Below are positions 1-5,956 of a stretch of DNA of 6,255 bases, piece by piece; positions within the stretch are counted from its first letter, which is position 1; the number at the start of each line of letters is the position of its first letter. The DNA is taken from positions 1 through 6,255 of the forward strand of contig JAFGSH010000245.1 in NCBI GenBank assembly GCA_016934695.1, read 5' to 3'. The notes beneath the pieces are model-generated. The model did no database searches. It was not told the origin of the DNA and saw only the letters and a program-made list of their open reading frames with translations. The position numbers and the translations under genes are program-made. This DNA is from Deltaproteobacteria bacterium (GTDB lineage: Bacteria > Desulfobacterota > Syntrophia > Syntrophales > UBA2210).

Positions 1-816
1 CCGCTGGAGATGATCAGGCTGATCGAGAAGTACCAGATCACCCACATGTTCGCCCCGCCCACGGTCTGGATCGGGATCCTGAACCATCCGGAATTCAAAG
101 ACCACAACCACCGGAGCCTCAAGAAGGCGGCCTACGGCGCCAGCATCATGCCGGTGGAGGTCATCAAACAGCTCGCCGTCACCTTCCGGGGACTCCAGCT
201 CTGGAACTACTACGGCCAGACCGAGATGGGGCCGGTGGCCACCATCCTCAAGCCCGAAGACCAGCTCCTGAAACCCGGCTCTGCCGGGAAACCCGTCCTG
301 AACGTCGAGACCCGCCTTATGGACGATGACGGAAGATTTGTCCCCGTGGGGACCGTGGGCGAGATCGTCCATCGGTCGGGGCACGTCATGTCGGGGTATC
401 TCGACGACCCGGAAAAGACGGAGGAGGCCTTCGCCTTCGGCTGGTTCCACAGCGGCGATCTCGGCCGGTTCGACGAGAACGGATACCTCTACGTGGTGGA
501 CCGCAAGAAGGACATGATCAAGACCGGCGGCGAGAATGTGGCGTCGCGTGAGGTCGAGGAGGTCCTGTACCGGTACCCGGGAATCGAAGAGGCGGCGGTT
601 ATCGGTCTCCCCGATCCGAAGTGGATCGAGATCGTGGCGGCCGTGGTGGTCCCCAAACAGGACGTGTCGATAAAGGAGAAAGAGCTGATCGCCTACTGCA
701 AGGAAAACCTGGCGGGGTTCAAGTGTCCGAAGAAGGTCCTCGTCGTCGACCGGCTCCCCAAGAATCCCTCGGGGAAGATCCTGAAACGGGAGCTGAAGGA
801 GACGTTCGGGGAATAG
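1..816 (+). CDS. Acyl-CoA synthetase (AMP-forming), C-terminal part; start lies outside the window
   Basis: Partial gene; 271 residues are visible and the reading frame is open to base 1 (it begins Pro-Leu-Glu before the first Met codon at 10). Enzymes of this ANL (adenylate-forming) superfamily activate a carboxylic acid with ATP to an acyl-adenylate and then transfer it to CoA in the cytoplasm or at the inner membrane. Seen motifs: YGAS followed by MPVEV; YYGQTE (codons 208-225), the adenine/acyl-pocket motif; GWFHSGD (439-459), holding the ribose-binding Asp; DRKKDMIKTGGENV, the hinge to the C-terminal lid; and PKNPSGK with the catalytic Lys at 775-777. Family members are usually about 500-560 aa, so roughly half is missing upstream. 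The sequence style resembles medium/long-chain or aromatic acid CoA ligases (FadD-like), but the substrate cannot be read from this half. It is probably the last gene of an upstream unit, because a promoter follows it. Confidence 0.93.
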   Translation, partial: PLEMIRLIEKYQITHMFAPPTVWIGILNHPEFKDHNHRSLKKAAYGASIMPVEVIKQLAVTFRGLQLWNYYGQTEMGPVATILKPEDQLLKPGSAGKPVLNVETRLMDDDGRFVPVGTVGEIVHRSGHVMSGYLDDPEKTEEAFAFGWFHSGDLGRFDENGYLYVVDRKKDMIKTGGENVASREVEEVLYRYPGIEEAAVIGLPDPKWIEIVAAVVVPKQDVSIKEKELIAYCKENLAGFKCPKKVLVVDRLPKNPSGKILKRELKETFGE

Positions 817-875
817 ATATGGGAGAAGGATCTCCGCCGTGTCTCTTCCCGATGCTCCCTCTCTCGAAATAACCC

Positions 876-903
876 TTGACTCTGCCGGTGATGACGGTAG
901 TAT
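876..903 (+). promoter_or_regulatory. Candidate sigma70-type promoter for the manC-to-xni operon
   Basis: TTGACT at 876-881 matches the -35 consensus at five of six positions. After a 16-nt spacer, TAGTAT at 898-903 matches the -10 consensus at four of six. Transcription would start near 910, leaving a leader of about 87 nt before the ATG at 997. It lies in the only long gap between the acyl-CoA synthetase and the next gene, which fits the start of a new operon. An imperfect operator-like inverted repeat, TGCCG (883-887) and CGGCA (906-910), brackets the -10. Predicted by eye only. Confidence 0.45.
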
Positions 904-984
904 ATCGGCACGTCAAAACCGGTGGAAAAGCCGAAGCAAACCACAGAAACAGGAACCCGTCTGTCCGAGGGTCGGATAACGCCT

Positions 985-990
985 GAGGAG
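985..990 (+). promoter_or_regulatory. Ribosome binding site that fixes the guanylyltransferase start
   Basis: GAGGAG sits 6 nt before the ATG at 997, ideal Shine-Dalgarno spacing. The same frame is open further upstream to a GTG at 922, but that codon has no comparable site, lies only about 12 nt after the predicted transcription start, and would add 25 residues ahead of the family's conserved N-terminal strand. Confidence 0.8.
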
Positions 991-996
991 ATTCTC

Positions 997-2067
997 ATGT
1001 ACGCAGTCATCATGGCGGGAGGGAAGGGGACCCGGTTCTGGCCCCTGAGCCGGGAGAAGCGGCCGAAGCACCTGCTCAGCATCACGGGTGAGAAGAGCAT
1101 CATCCAGTATACGGTTGACCGGATCACCCCTCTGGTGCCGCGGGAGAACATCCTGATCGTCACCGGCGCCAGCCACGCGGATCAGATCAGGGAACAACTT
1201 CCCCAGATCCCGGCCGGAAACATCCTGGTCGAACCGGTGGGCAGAAACACCGCCCCCTGCATCGGCCTCGCGGCGATGCACATCCGGAAGCGCACCCCCG
1301 ACGCCGTCATGTGTGTCCTCCCCTCCGATCACCTGATCGCGGATACGGAAGGTTTTGTCTCCTCACTGATCGCGGCGCGCGACATGGCGAAGACGAGAGA
1401 CTGCCTGGTCACGATCGGCATCAAGCCCCGGTGGGCCGAGACGGGGTACGGGTACATGGAACGGGGGGACATGACCGCCACAACGGGGGAGACAAAGGTA
1501 TACTCCGTCCGGTCGTTCCGCGAGAAACCGGATCAGGCGACTGCAAAAACGTTTCTGAAGAAGGGGACGTTTCTCTGGAACAGCGGCATGTTCATCTGGC
1601 AGGCATCCACCCTTCTGGATGCGATCCGGCAGCTGCTTCCCCATCTGTACGAAGGACTTCAGGAGATAGGGAATGCCATCGGCACCGAGGACGAGGCAGT
1701 GGTCCTGTCAGAGGTTTACAACAAGATCGAGCCGGTCTCGATCGATTACGGCGTCATGGAGAAGGCCCCCGATGTGGTGATGCTGGAAGGGGATTTCGGA
1801 TGGAACGACATCGGAAGCTGGGACGCCCTCTGGGACGTCCTTGAAAAAGATGCCAAAGGGAACGTGTCACGGGGAAAGGTTGTGCGCTCCGGTGCATCGA
1901 ACTGCCTGGCACACAGCCCTGACAAGATGGTGGCCTTGGTCGGGGTGGAGGATCTGATCGTCGTGGAGACGGACGACGCGCTCCTCGTCTGCCGGCGGGG
2001 GGCCTCTCAGGACGTGAAGAAGGTGGTGGAGTACCTCGAAGGGAAAGGATTGGAGGAATACCTGTGA
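997..2067 (+). CDS. manC: Mannose-1-phosphate guanylyltransferase (GDP-mannose pyrophosphorylase), single-domain form
   Basis: Makes GDP-mannose from mannose-1-phosphate and GTP, releasing pyrophosphate; a cytoplasmic step that feeds polysaccharide, LPS and glycoprotein synthesis. The 356-aa protein starts at once with the nucleotidyltransferase signature: AGGKGTRFWPLSR at residues 7-19, followed by RPKHL at 22-26. Further family motifs are EPVGRNTA (79-86), LPSDH (108-112, metal-binding Asp), FREKP (174-178), WNSGMF (194-199), SIDYGVMEK (248-256) and FGWNDIGSW (267-275). The length matches the guanylyltransferase plus short C-terminal beta-helix-like tail; the cupin phosphomannose isomerase domain of the bifunctional ManC/AlgA type (about 470-480 aa) is absent. 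The start at 997 is chosen from the RBS at 985-990. The stop overlaps the start of the SemiSWEET gene, so the two are probably translationally coupled. The gene symbol follows the family; the activity is well supported, the end product is not. Confidence 0.94.
   Translation: MYAVIMAGGKGTRFWPLSREKRPKHLLSITGEKSIIQYTVDRITPLVPRENILIVTGASHADQIREQLPQIPAGNILVEPVGRNTAPCIGLAAMHIRKRTPDAVMCVLPSDHLIADTEGFVSSLIAARDMAKTRDCLVTIGIKPRWAETGYGYMERGDMTATTGETKVYSVRSFREKPDQATAKTFLKKGTFLWNSGMFIWQASTLLDAIRQLLPHLYEGLQEIGNAIGTEDEAVVLSEVYNKIEPVSIDYGVMEKAPDVVMLEGDFGWNDIGSWDALWDVLEKDAKGNVSRGKVVRSGASNCLAHSPDKMVALVGVEDLIVVETDDALLVCRRGASQDVKKVVEYLEGKGLEEYL
2052..2057 (+). promoter_or_regulatory. Ribosome binding site inside the end of manC that decides a GTG start for the SemiSWEET gene
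   Basis: GGAGGA lies 6 nt before GTG at 2064 but 12 nt before the in-frame ATG at 2070, so the GTG is favoured. This gives a four-base GTGA overlap with the manC stop, a typical arrangement for translational coupling. Confidence 0.65.
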
Positions 2068-2318
2068 GCATGACGGATCTTATCGGGTTCATGGCGGCGG
2101 TGATCTGCTCGCTCGCCATGTCGCCTCAGGTCATCAAGATTTATAGGACGAAGCAGACCCACGATCTGTCGCTGGGGGCCTTTGCGGTCCTGGGGACCGG
2201 CCTGTTCCTCTGGTTCGTCTACGGCCTCCTGATCAACTCGGCACCGGTCATACTGGGAAACGCCATCGGGTTCAGCTTTACCCTGTACATCATTATCATG
2301 AAGATCATACACGGATAA
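2064..2318 (+). CDS. SemiSWEET family sugar transporter
   Basis: An 84-aa, almost entirely hydrophobic protein with three predicted membrane helices (about residues 6-24, 37-56 and 60-81), the size and topology of bacterial SemiSWEETs (MtN3/PQ-loop superfamily). Known members form homodimers that move mono- or disaccharides through the inner membrane by alternating access without an obvious energy source. The diagnostic PQ motif is in helix 1: SPQVIKIYRTK at 20-30, followed by the THDLSLG loop (32-38) typical of the family. Trp50 in helix 2 and Asn66 in helix 3 lie where the family has its sugar-pocket Trp and Asn. The GTG start is chosen from the RBS in manC; an ATG start at 2070 would lose only two residues. 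Coupling to manC suggests a role in sugar supply or efflux linked to mannose metabolism (inference); the transported sugar is unknown. Confidence 0.88.
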   Translation: MSMTDLIGFMAAVICSLAMSPQVIKIYRTKQTHDLSLGAFAVLGTGLFLWFVYGLLINSAPVILGNAIGFSFTLYIIIMKIIHG

Positions 2319-2331
2319 AAGGAGGGTACGG

Positions 2332-3063
2332 ATGAAGATATTCGCGGTGAACGGAAGTCCGAACATGAAGAAGGGAATGACCCACATCCTGATGGAAACG
2401 TTCCTGGAGGGTGCCCGCGAGGCGGGGGCCGAGGTGGAGACGGTCTTCCTGCAAAAGAAAAAGATCAATTACTGTATCGGCTGTTACAAGTGCTGGGTGA
2501 CCACTCCCGGGGTATGCGTCCATAAAGACGACATGGCCGCGCTTTTGGAGAAGGTGCGTGAGGCGGATTGCTTGGTGATCGGGACTCCCCTGTACGTGGA
2601 CGGGATGACCGCCCAGACGAAGACCTTCCTGGACCGGTCGATTCCCCTCTCCGATCCCCATTTCGAGTTCGTGGACGGGCACTACCGCCACCCCCGGCGG
2701 TATGGGGAGACGCCGCCTGATATCGTCCTGGTCAGTGTCTGCGGTTTCTACGAGCGCGACAACTTCGACGGACTGATCGACCATGTGGAGCGCATGTGCC
2801 GTAACATGCAGGCACGGTTTGTCGGCGCGGTGGTGCGGCCGTCGAGCTACCTCTTCACCCTTGAGGAGATCATCGCCGACCCGATCAGGGAGATCAAGGA
2901 TGCGGCCCGCCGGGCGGGACGGGAACTGGTTGAGAAAAGAGCGTTGTCGGCCGAGGTCCTCGACGCCGTAGCGAAGGATTACCTCCCCAAGGAGGCCTTC
3001 CTCAGGGGATCAAACGATTTCTGGGACCGGTGCATCAAGGCGGGTAAATTCCTCAATCTGTAG
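2332..3063 (+). CDS. Flavodoxin-fold NAD(P)H oxidoreductase, iron-sulfur flavoprotein (Isf)-like
   Basis: A 243-aa cytoplasmic protein of the NADPH-dependent FMN reductase/flavodoxin-like superfamily. The first strand and FMN phosphate loop are clear: MKIFAVNGSPNMKKGMT (residues 1-17). Next comes a compact cysteine cluster, Cys48-X2-Cys51-X2-Cys54-X7-Cys62, which fits the CX2CX2CX4-7C pattern that binds a [4Fe-4S] cluster in archaeal Isf, followed by DDM (66-68). The segment around TPLYVDGMTAQTKTFLDR matches the flavin-ring contact and dimer-interface region of this family. Isf-like proteins pass electrons between ferredoxin or NAD(P)H and acceptors such as O2, peroxide or quinones; the substrate here is unknown. 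The C-terminal extension after about residue 160 is helical and charged and I cannot assign it. The start has a strong site, AAGGAGGG, 5 nt before the ATG. It lies 13 nt after the SemiSWEET gene and is probably cotranscribed. Confidence 0.87.
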   Translation: MKIFAVNGSPNMKKGMTHILMETFLEGAREAGAEVETVFLQKKKINYCIGCYKCWVTTPGVCVHKDDMAALLEKVREADCLVIGTPLYVDGMTAQTKTFLDRSIPLSDPHFEFVDGHYRHPRRYGETPPDIVLVSVCGFYERDNFDGLIDHVERMCRNMQARFVGAVVRPSSYLFTLEEIIADPIREIKDAARRAGRELVEKRALSAEVLDAVAKDYLPKEAFLRGSNDFWDRCIKAGKFLNL

Positions 3064-3123
3064 GAATCGATCGACCGTCTCCCACCAGAGGTACGATGAT
3101 ATGACGAGGAAAGGAGAACGGGA

Positions 3124-3765
3124 ATGAAGGTCACCATTATCTATGATAACGAAACATCCCGTGAAGACCTGATTGCCGATTGGGGCTTTGCCTGTCTCGT
3201 GGAGGCCCGCGGAGAGCGAATCCTCTTCGATACCGGGGCGAACGGAGAGATCCTCTTGGGGAACATGGAGACGCTCGGCATCGATCCCGGATCCATCAAC
3301 CGGGTCGTTATCTCGCACGCCCACTGGGACCACACGGGAGGGCTCGCCGACTTTCTCAAAAAGAACAGAGACGTTACACTGTATATTCCGTCTTCGTACC
3401 ACGTCCCATCCGATGCTGCCCGGGAGGTCATTGTGGTGGCTGACCCCATGAAGATTGCTGAAGGAATCTTTTCCACGGGCGAACTCCGGGGTGTCGAACA
3501 GTCACTCGTTGTTGCCACGGAGAGGGGACCGGTTGTGATCGCGGGGTGCTCCCATCCGGGGGTAGGAAACATCCTCGCGGCCGCCTCCGTGCACGGTACG
3601 GTGTACGCCCTGATCGGCGGACTCCACGGCTCTACCGAATTCGGCCTGATGAAGAACCTGACCCTCGTCTGCGCCACGCACTGCACCCAATTTAAAGAGG
3701 AAATAGCATCACACTGTCCCGACACCTACATCGAAGGGGGCGCGGGGATCGTGATCGATCTGTAA
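3124..3765 (+). CDS. MBL-fold metal-dependent hydrolase, compact COG1237-type (dihydropterin ribofuranosyl-aminobenzene phosphate synthase-like)
   Basis: A 213-aa cytoplasmic metallo-beta-lactamase-fold protein. Visible metal-site elements: FDTG (35-38), SHAHWDHTGG (64-73; ligands His65, His67, Asp69, His70), GCSHPGVGNI (141-150; His144), GGLHG (166-170; His168) and ATHCTQ (184-189; His186). The combination HxHxDHTGG, GCSHxG, GGLH and THC is characteristic of COG1237, named for the archaeal enzyme that makes the methanopterin precursor; in bacteria most members have no known substrate, so the pathway name should not be transferred. Usual length is about 250-280 aa; this copy is shorter, mainly between His70 and His144. 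The start is supported by AAGGAG at 3111-3116, 7 nt before the ATG. The 60-nt gap to the flavoprotein gene holds no convincing promoter or terminator, so cotranscription is likely. Confidence 0.85.
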   Translation: MKVTIIYDNETSREDLIADWGFACLVEARGERILFDTGANGEILLGNMETLGIDPGSINRVVISHAHWDHTGGLADFLKKNRDVTLYIPSSYHVPSDAAREVIVVADPMKIAEGIFSTGELRGVEQSLVVATERGPVVIAGCSHPGVGNILAAASVHGTVYALIGGLHGSTEFGLMKNLTLVCATHCTQFKEEIASHCPDTYIEGGAGIVIDL

Positions 3766-3782
3766 AACGAGGAGAAAACCGG

Positions 3783-5018
3783 ATGGGATTTCTGAAACTG
3801 TTCTCGGGGAAAGGGCCCGAAGAATACGAAAAAAAGGGGGACCGCTATTTCGAGATCGGGGAGTTCGGGGCGGCCAAGCTGGAGTATGAAACGGCCCTGG
3901 ATAAGGCGGAGAAAGGTTCGGGAGATACCGATATCGCGGGGCGCCTGCGCGATAAGATCACAAAGAGCCGTGAGGGTCTGGCGCGGCAGCATCGGGAAAA
4001 CGCCGAGCGGCTCAGAGAATCCGGCGATAATGAAGGGGCATCGGAGCTCCTCGCACTCGCACTCGAGCTGACACAGGACCCTGAACTTTCAGCCGCGATC
4101 GAAGAAGAAATGGATCAGGCGCGGTATACCGCTCCCCGCGGCGAGTCACTTTCGCTCGCTGTCAAAATCGAAGAAGATACATCTCCGATCACCGAGGAGG
4201 AGATCGACGATGAAGAATACTTCTTTGCCCTGTGCGGCGCCCTGGATGATGAGATCCGGAGGGCGTACCACGGTTATGGAGACACTTTCAGGGCCGGGTA
4301 TGTCGCCCTCAATCGGGGGGATTACGGTCTGGCGGTAACTCTGTTTTCACAGGCAATAGAAGAAAATCCCCCGGACAGCTTTATCCCCATCGAACTGGCC
4401 ACGGCCTACCTGAACCTGGAACGGTACGAAGAGGGTCTCTCCCTGGTGGAAGGGTTCCTCGGGAATCATCCCCACTCCGTCCACGGATACCACACCCTGT
4501 GTGAGGTACTATGGGCGGACGAGCGACCCGATGATGCACTGGATCGACTCCTCTCGTGCCCCGAAGCAATCGCGGACACCCCTCCCATCATGGACCTCAA
4601 GGGGCAATCGATGGCGAGGGCCGGAAAGAATCAGGAAGCATACGCCCTCTACCAGGAGATGCTTCAGTCGCATGGCCGGGATGAGAAAACGATTATGGCC
4701 CAGGCGGCGGTGTGCGAGGCGCTCGGCAGGTTCGATGAGGCCCTTGAGCTGTACGGCGAGATCATGGAGCAGTGCCGCAGCTGCCGGACGAGAGTCAATC
4801 CCTTTGTAAAGCAGAGATACGCCGACATCTCACTGGAACAAAAAGACTATTCAACCCGGACGCTGACCCTCTATCTTTCGCTGATCGAAGAAAACCCCGC
4901 GGGGAGGGGGTATTATTTCCGAAAGGTGGAAGAGATCTATGCCGCCACGGGGAACGACCGGGAGGCGCGGCGATACCGGCAATTCGCCGAGGCGTTGACA
5001 GGGCCACGCGTCGATTGA
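3783..5018 (+). CDS. Cytoplasmic TPR-repeat protein with an acidic central linker
   Basis: A 411-aa protein with no signal peptide or membrane helix. It begins with a short amphipathic segment, followed by one TPR-like helix pair (about 15-48), a charged helical stretch (about 55-112), a strongly acidic linker (about 129-146, rich in Glu/Asp) and then a TPR solenoid. Likely repeats lie at about 169-198 (the clearest: AGYVALNRGDYGLAVTLFSQ), 200-232, 233-261, 267-300, 301-331 and 377-405. TPR arrays bind protein partners; no catalytic motif is visible. A Cys-X2-Cys pair (331 and 334) sits at the end of one repeat. The overall look resembles Geobacter-type TPR proteins starting with a FLKLFSGK-like sequence (from memory). 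The start is set by GAGGAG at 3769-3774, 8 nt before the ATG and 17 nt after the MBL gene. The partner is unknown; the neighbouring nuclease is a possible one by position only. Confidence 0.82.
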   Translation: MGFLKLFSGKGPEEYEKKGDRYFEIGEFGAAKLEYETALDKAEKGSGDTDIAGRLRDKITKSREGLARQHRENAERLRESGDNEGASELLALALELTQDPELSAAIEEEMDQARYTAPRGESLSLAVKIEEDTSPITEEEIDDEEYFFALCGALDDEIRRAYHGYGDTFRAGYVALNRGDYGLAVTLFSQAIEENPPDSFIPIELATAYLNLERYEEGLSLVEGFLGNHPHSVHGYHTLCEVLWADERPDDALDRLLSCPEAIADTPPIMDLKGQSMARAGKNQEAYALYQEMLQSHGRDEKTIMAQAAVCEALGRFDEALELYGEIMEQCRSCRTRVNPFVKQRYADISLEQKDYSTRTLTLYLSLIEENPAGRGYYFRKVEEIYAATGNDREARRYRQFAEALTGPRVD

Positions 5019-5022
5019 CAGG
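4995..5022 (+). repeat. Two direct copies of TTGACAGG, 20 nt apart
   Basis: TTGACAGG occurs at 4995-5002 and again at 5015-5022, straddling the TPR stop and the gap before the nuclease gene. Each copy contains a perfect -35 hexamer (TTGACA), but no acceptable -10 follows at 16-18 nt from either copy. It may be chance or a binding site repeated at about two helical turns. Confidence 0.3.
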
Positions 5023-5044
5023 CTCACCGGAATGGGGGAAGACA

Positions 5045-5824
5045 ATGCAGATACGGCTCCTCCTGGTAGATGCCCTCAACCTCATCCGCCGGGTGTACGC
5101 AGCTCAGCCGGGGGATGACGGTCCGGCCCGTGTGGATGATTCCCTGAACACAAGTACCAGCTCTCTCCAGCGCGCCCTCCGCGAATGCCGCCCCACCCAC
5201 GCGATCGCCGTCTTTGACGGCAATGAACCGAGCTGGCGTCACGAACTGTACCCGGAATACAAAGCGGGACGCCCGCCCATGCCCGAGGTGCTTGAGGCCG
5301 CCATGGACCGGTTCAGGGAGGCCTTTTCCGGGAGCGGCGTCTTCTCCGTTCGAGTCGCCACGCTGGAGGCGGACGATATTATCGCAACGCTGGCCGGAAA
5401 GGTAGCGTCTCGCGACGGCAGGGTCATCATCCTCTCCACCGATCGGCTGCTCCTGCAACTGGTATCGGATCTGATCGTGGTACGTGATCACTTTCAGCGA
5501 ACGGATATGGACCGGGCGTATATTCAAAGAAAACTGCAGGTCCGGCCGGATCAGGTTGTGGACCTCTTTGCCCTGGCGGGATATACCACCAACAATATAT
5601 CCGGCATCCCCGGGATAGGAATCAAGACGGCCACCAGGCTCCTGGGCGAGCTGGATACGCTCGACACCATCCTGTCGCTCGCCCACACCATCAAGGGAAA
5701 ACCGGGAGAGATGCTGTACCGGCATGCCGAGAATGCCCGTCTCTCTCAGTCCCTGGTCCGCCTGAAAGACACCCTGGAGCTGGGTCTGAACCTCCAATCG
5801 TTCCGCTACACAGAAAAGCCATAG
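5045..5824 (+). CDS. xni: Xni/ExoIX-type 5'-3' exonuclease family protein (flap endonuclease-like, lacking second-site metal ligands)
   Basis: A 259-aa stand-alone member of the Pol I 5'-nuclease/FEN family, which cleaves 5' flaps in DNA repair and replication. It closely matches my recollection of E. coli Xni (about 250 aa): LLLVDALNLIRRVYA (5-19; Asp9), THAIAVFDGN (51-60; Asp58), PEYKAGRPPMPE (70-81), EADD (108-111), STD (131-133; Asp133), LAGYTTNNISGIPGIGIKTATRLL (177-200; helix-hairpin-helix-type DNA-binding turn) and a C-terminal leucine-rich tail. First-site acids are present. Pol I-type proteins have a second Asp two residues after Asp133 and another just before the GIPGIG turn; here these are Leu135 and Asn184, so the second metal site appears to be missing, as in ExoIX. 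The ATG at 5045 is chosen because the family starts with the LLxVDALN strand; the frame is open further upstream to 4772, but that part overlaps the TPR gene. The RBS is modest: GGGGGA at 5034-5039, 5 nt before the ATG. Confidence 0.85.
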   Translation: MQIRLLLVDALNLIRRVYAAQPGDDGPARVDDSLNTSTSSLQRALRECRPTHAIAVFDGNEPSWRHELYPEYKAGRPPMPEVLEAAMDRFREAFSGSGVFSVRVATLEADDIIATLAGKVASRDGRVIILSTDRLLLQLVSDLIVVRDHFQRTDMDRAYIQRKLQVRPDQVVDLFALAGYTTNNISGIPGIGIKTATRLLGELDTLDTILSLAHTIKGKPGEMLYRHAENARLSQSLVRLKDTLELGLNLQSFRYTEKP

Positions 5825-5956
5825 AACCTGATATATTATTTTCCGAATTTTCACGAAATATTTTGACAAAGACAAGGAATCATGCGAGAAATGAGTTCCA
5901 GTCTGTCTTACGTTTTATCCATGTAACACCATAAAACCCTGCTGTTCGGAAACGCC
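5825..5956 (+). promoter_or_regulatory. AT-rich intergenic region with a possible promoter for the response regulator
   Basis: These 132 bases are visibly richer in A+T than the genes around them. They contain an 8-bp palindrome AAATATTT (5856-5863) and a perfect -35 hexamer TTGACA (5863-5868), but no good -10 at 16-18 nt spacing. A weaker alternative -10, CATAAA (5930-5935), has no matching -35. No rho-independent terminator (stem plus T-run) for the upstream operon could be found. The change of composition suggests a boundary between transcription units. Confidence 0.35.

Noticed and set aside
822..835. Hairpin GGAGA-AGGA-TCTCC just after the acyl-CoA synthetase as a terminator
   Set aside because: Only a 5-bp stem with no T-run behind it; too weak for a rho-independent terminator.
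922..996. N-terminal extension of manC from a GTG start at 922
   Set aside because: The extension is polar and not family-like, lacks a Shine-Dalgarno site, and the ATG at 997 has an ideal one directly before the conserved first strand.
693..1163. Minus-strand open frame spanning the gap between the acyl-CoA synthetase and manC
   Set aside because: Composition is Arg/Ser/Pro-rich like a shadow frame, it overlaps both real genes and crosses the predicted promoter; no recognisable domain.
2007..2468. Minus-strand open frame opposite the SemiSWEET gene
   Set aside because: Shadow of the manC end, SemiSWEET and flavoprotein start; the plus-strand proteins have clear motifs and ribosome binding sites.
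2332..3765. The flavoprotein and MBL genes as a split flavodiiron protein (rubredoxin-oxygen oxidoreductase)
   Set aside because: Flavodiiron proteins have an HxExD iron motif and a flavodoxin domain after the MBL domain. Here the MBL protein has HAHWDH with GCSHxG (COG1237 type) and the flavoprotein is an Isf-like, four-cysteine protein.
4772..5044. 91-residue N-terminal extension of the nuclease
   Set aside because: It overlaps the TPR gene in another frame, and Xni-type proteins begin with the LLxVDALN strand, which starts at 5045.
5024..5875. Long open frame on the minus strand (283 codons) opposite the nuclease gene
   Set aside because: It lies almost wholly antisense to a well-supported nuclease gene, its translation shows no family motif, and long antisense frames are expected in GC-rich coding DNA.
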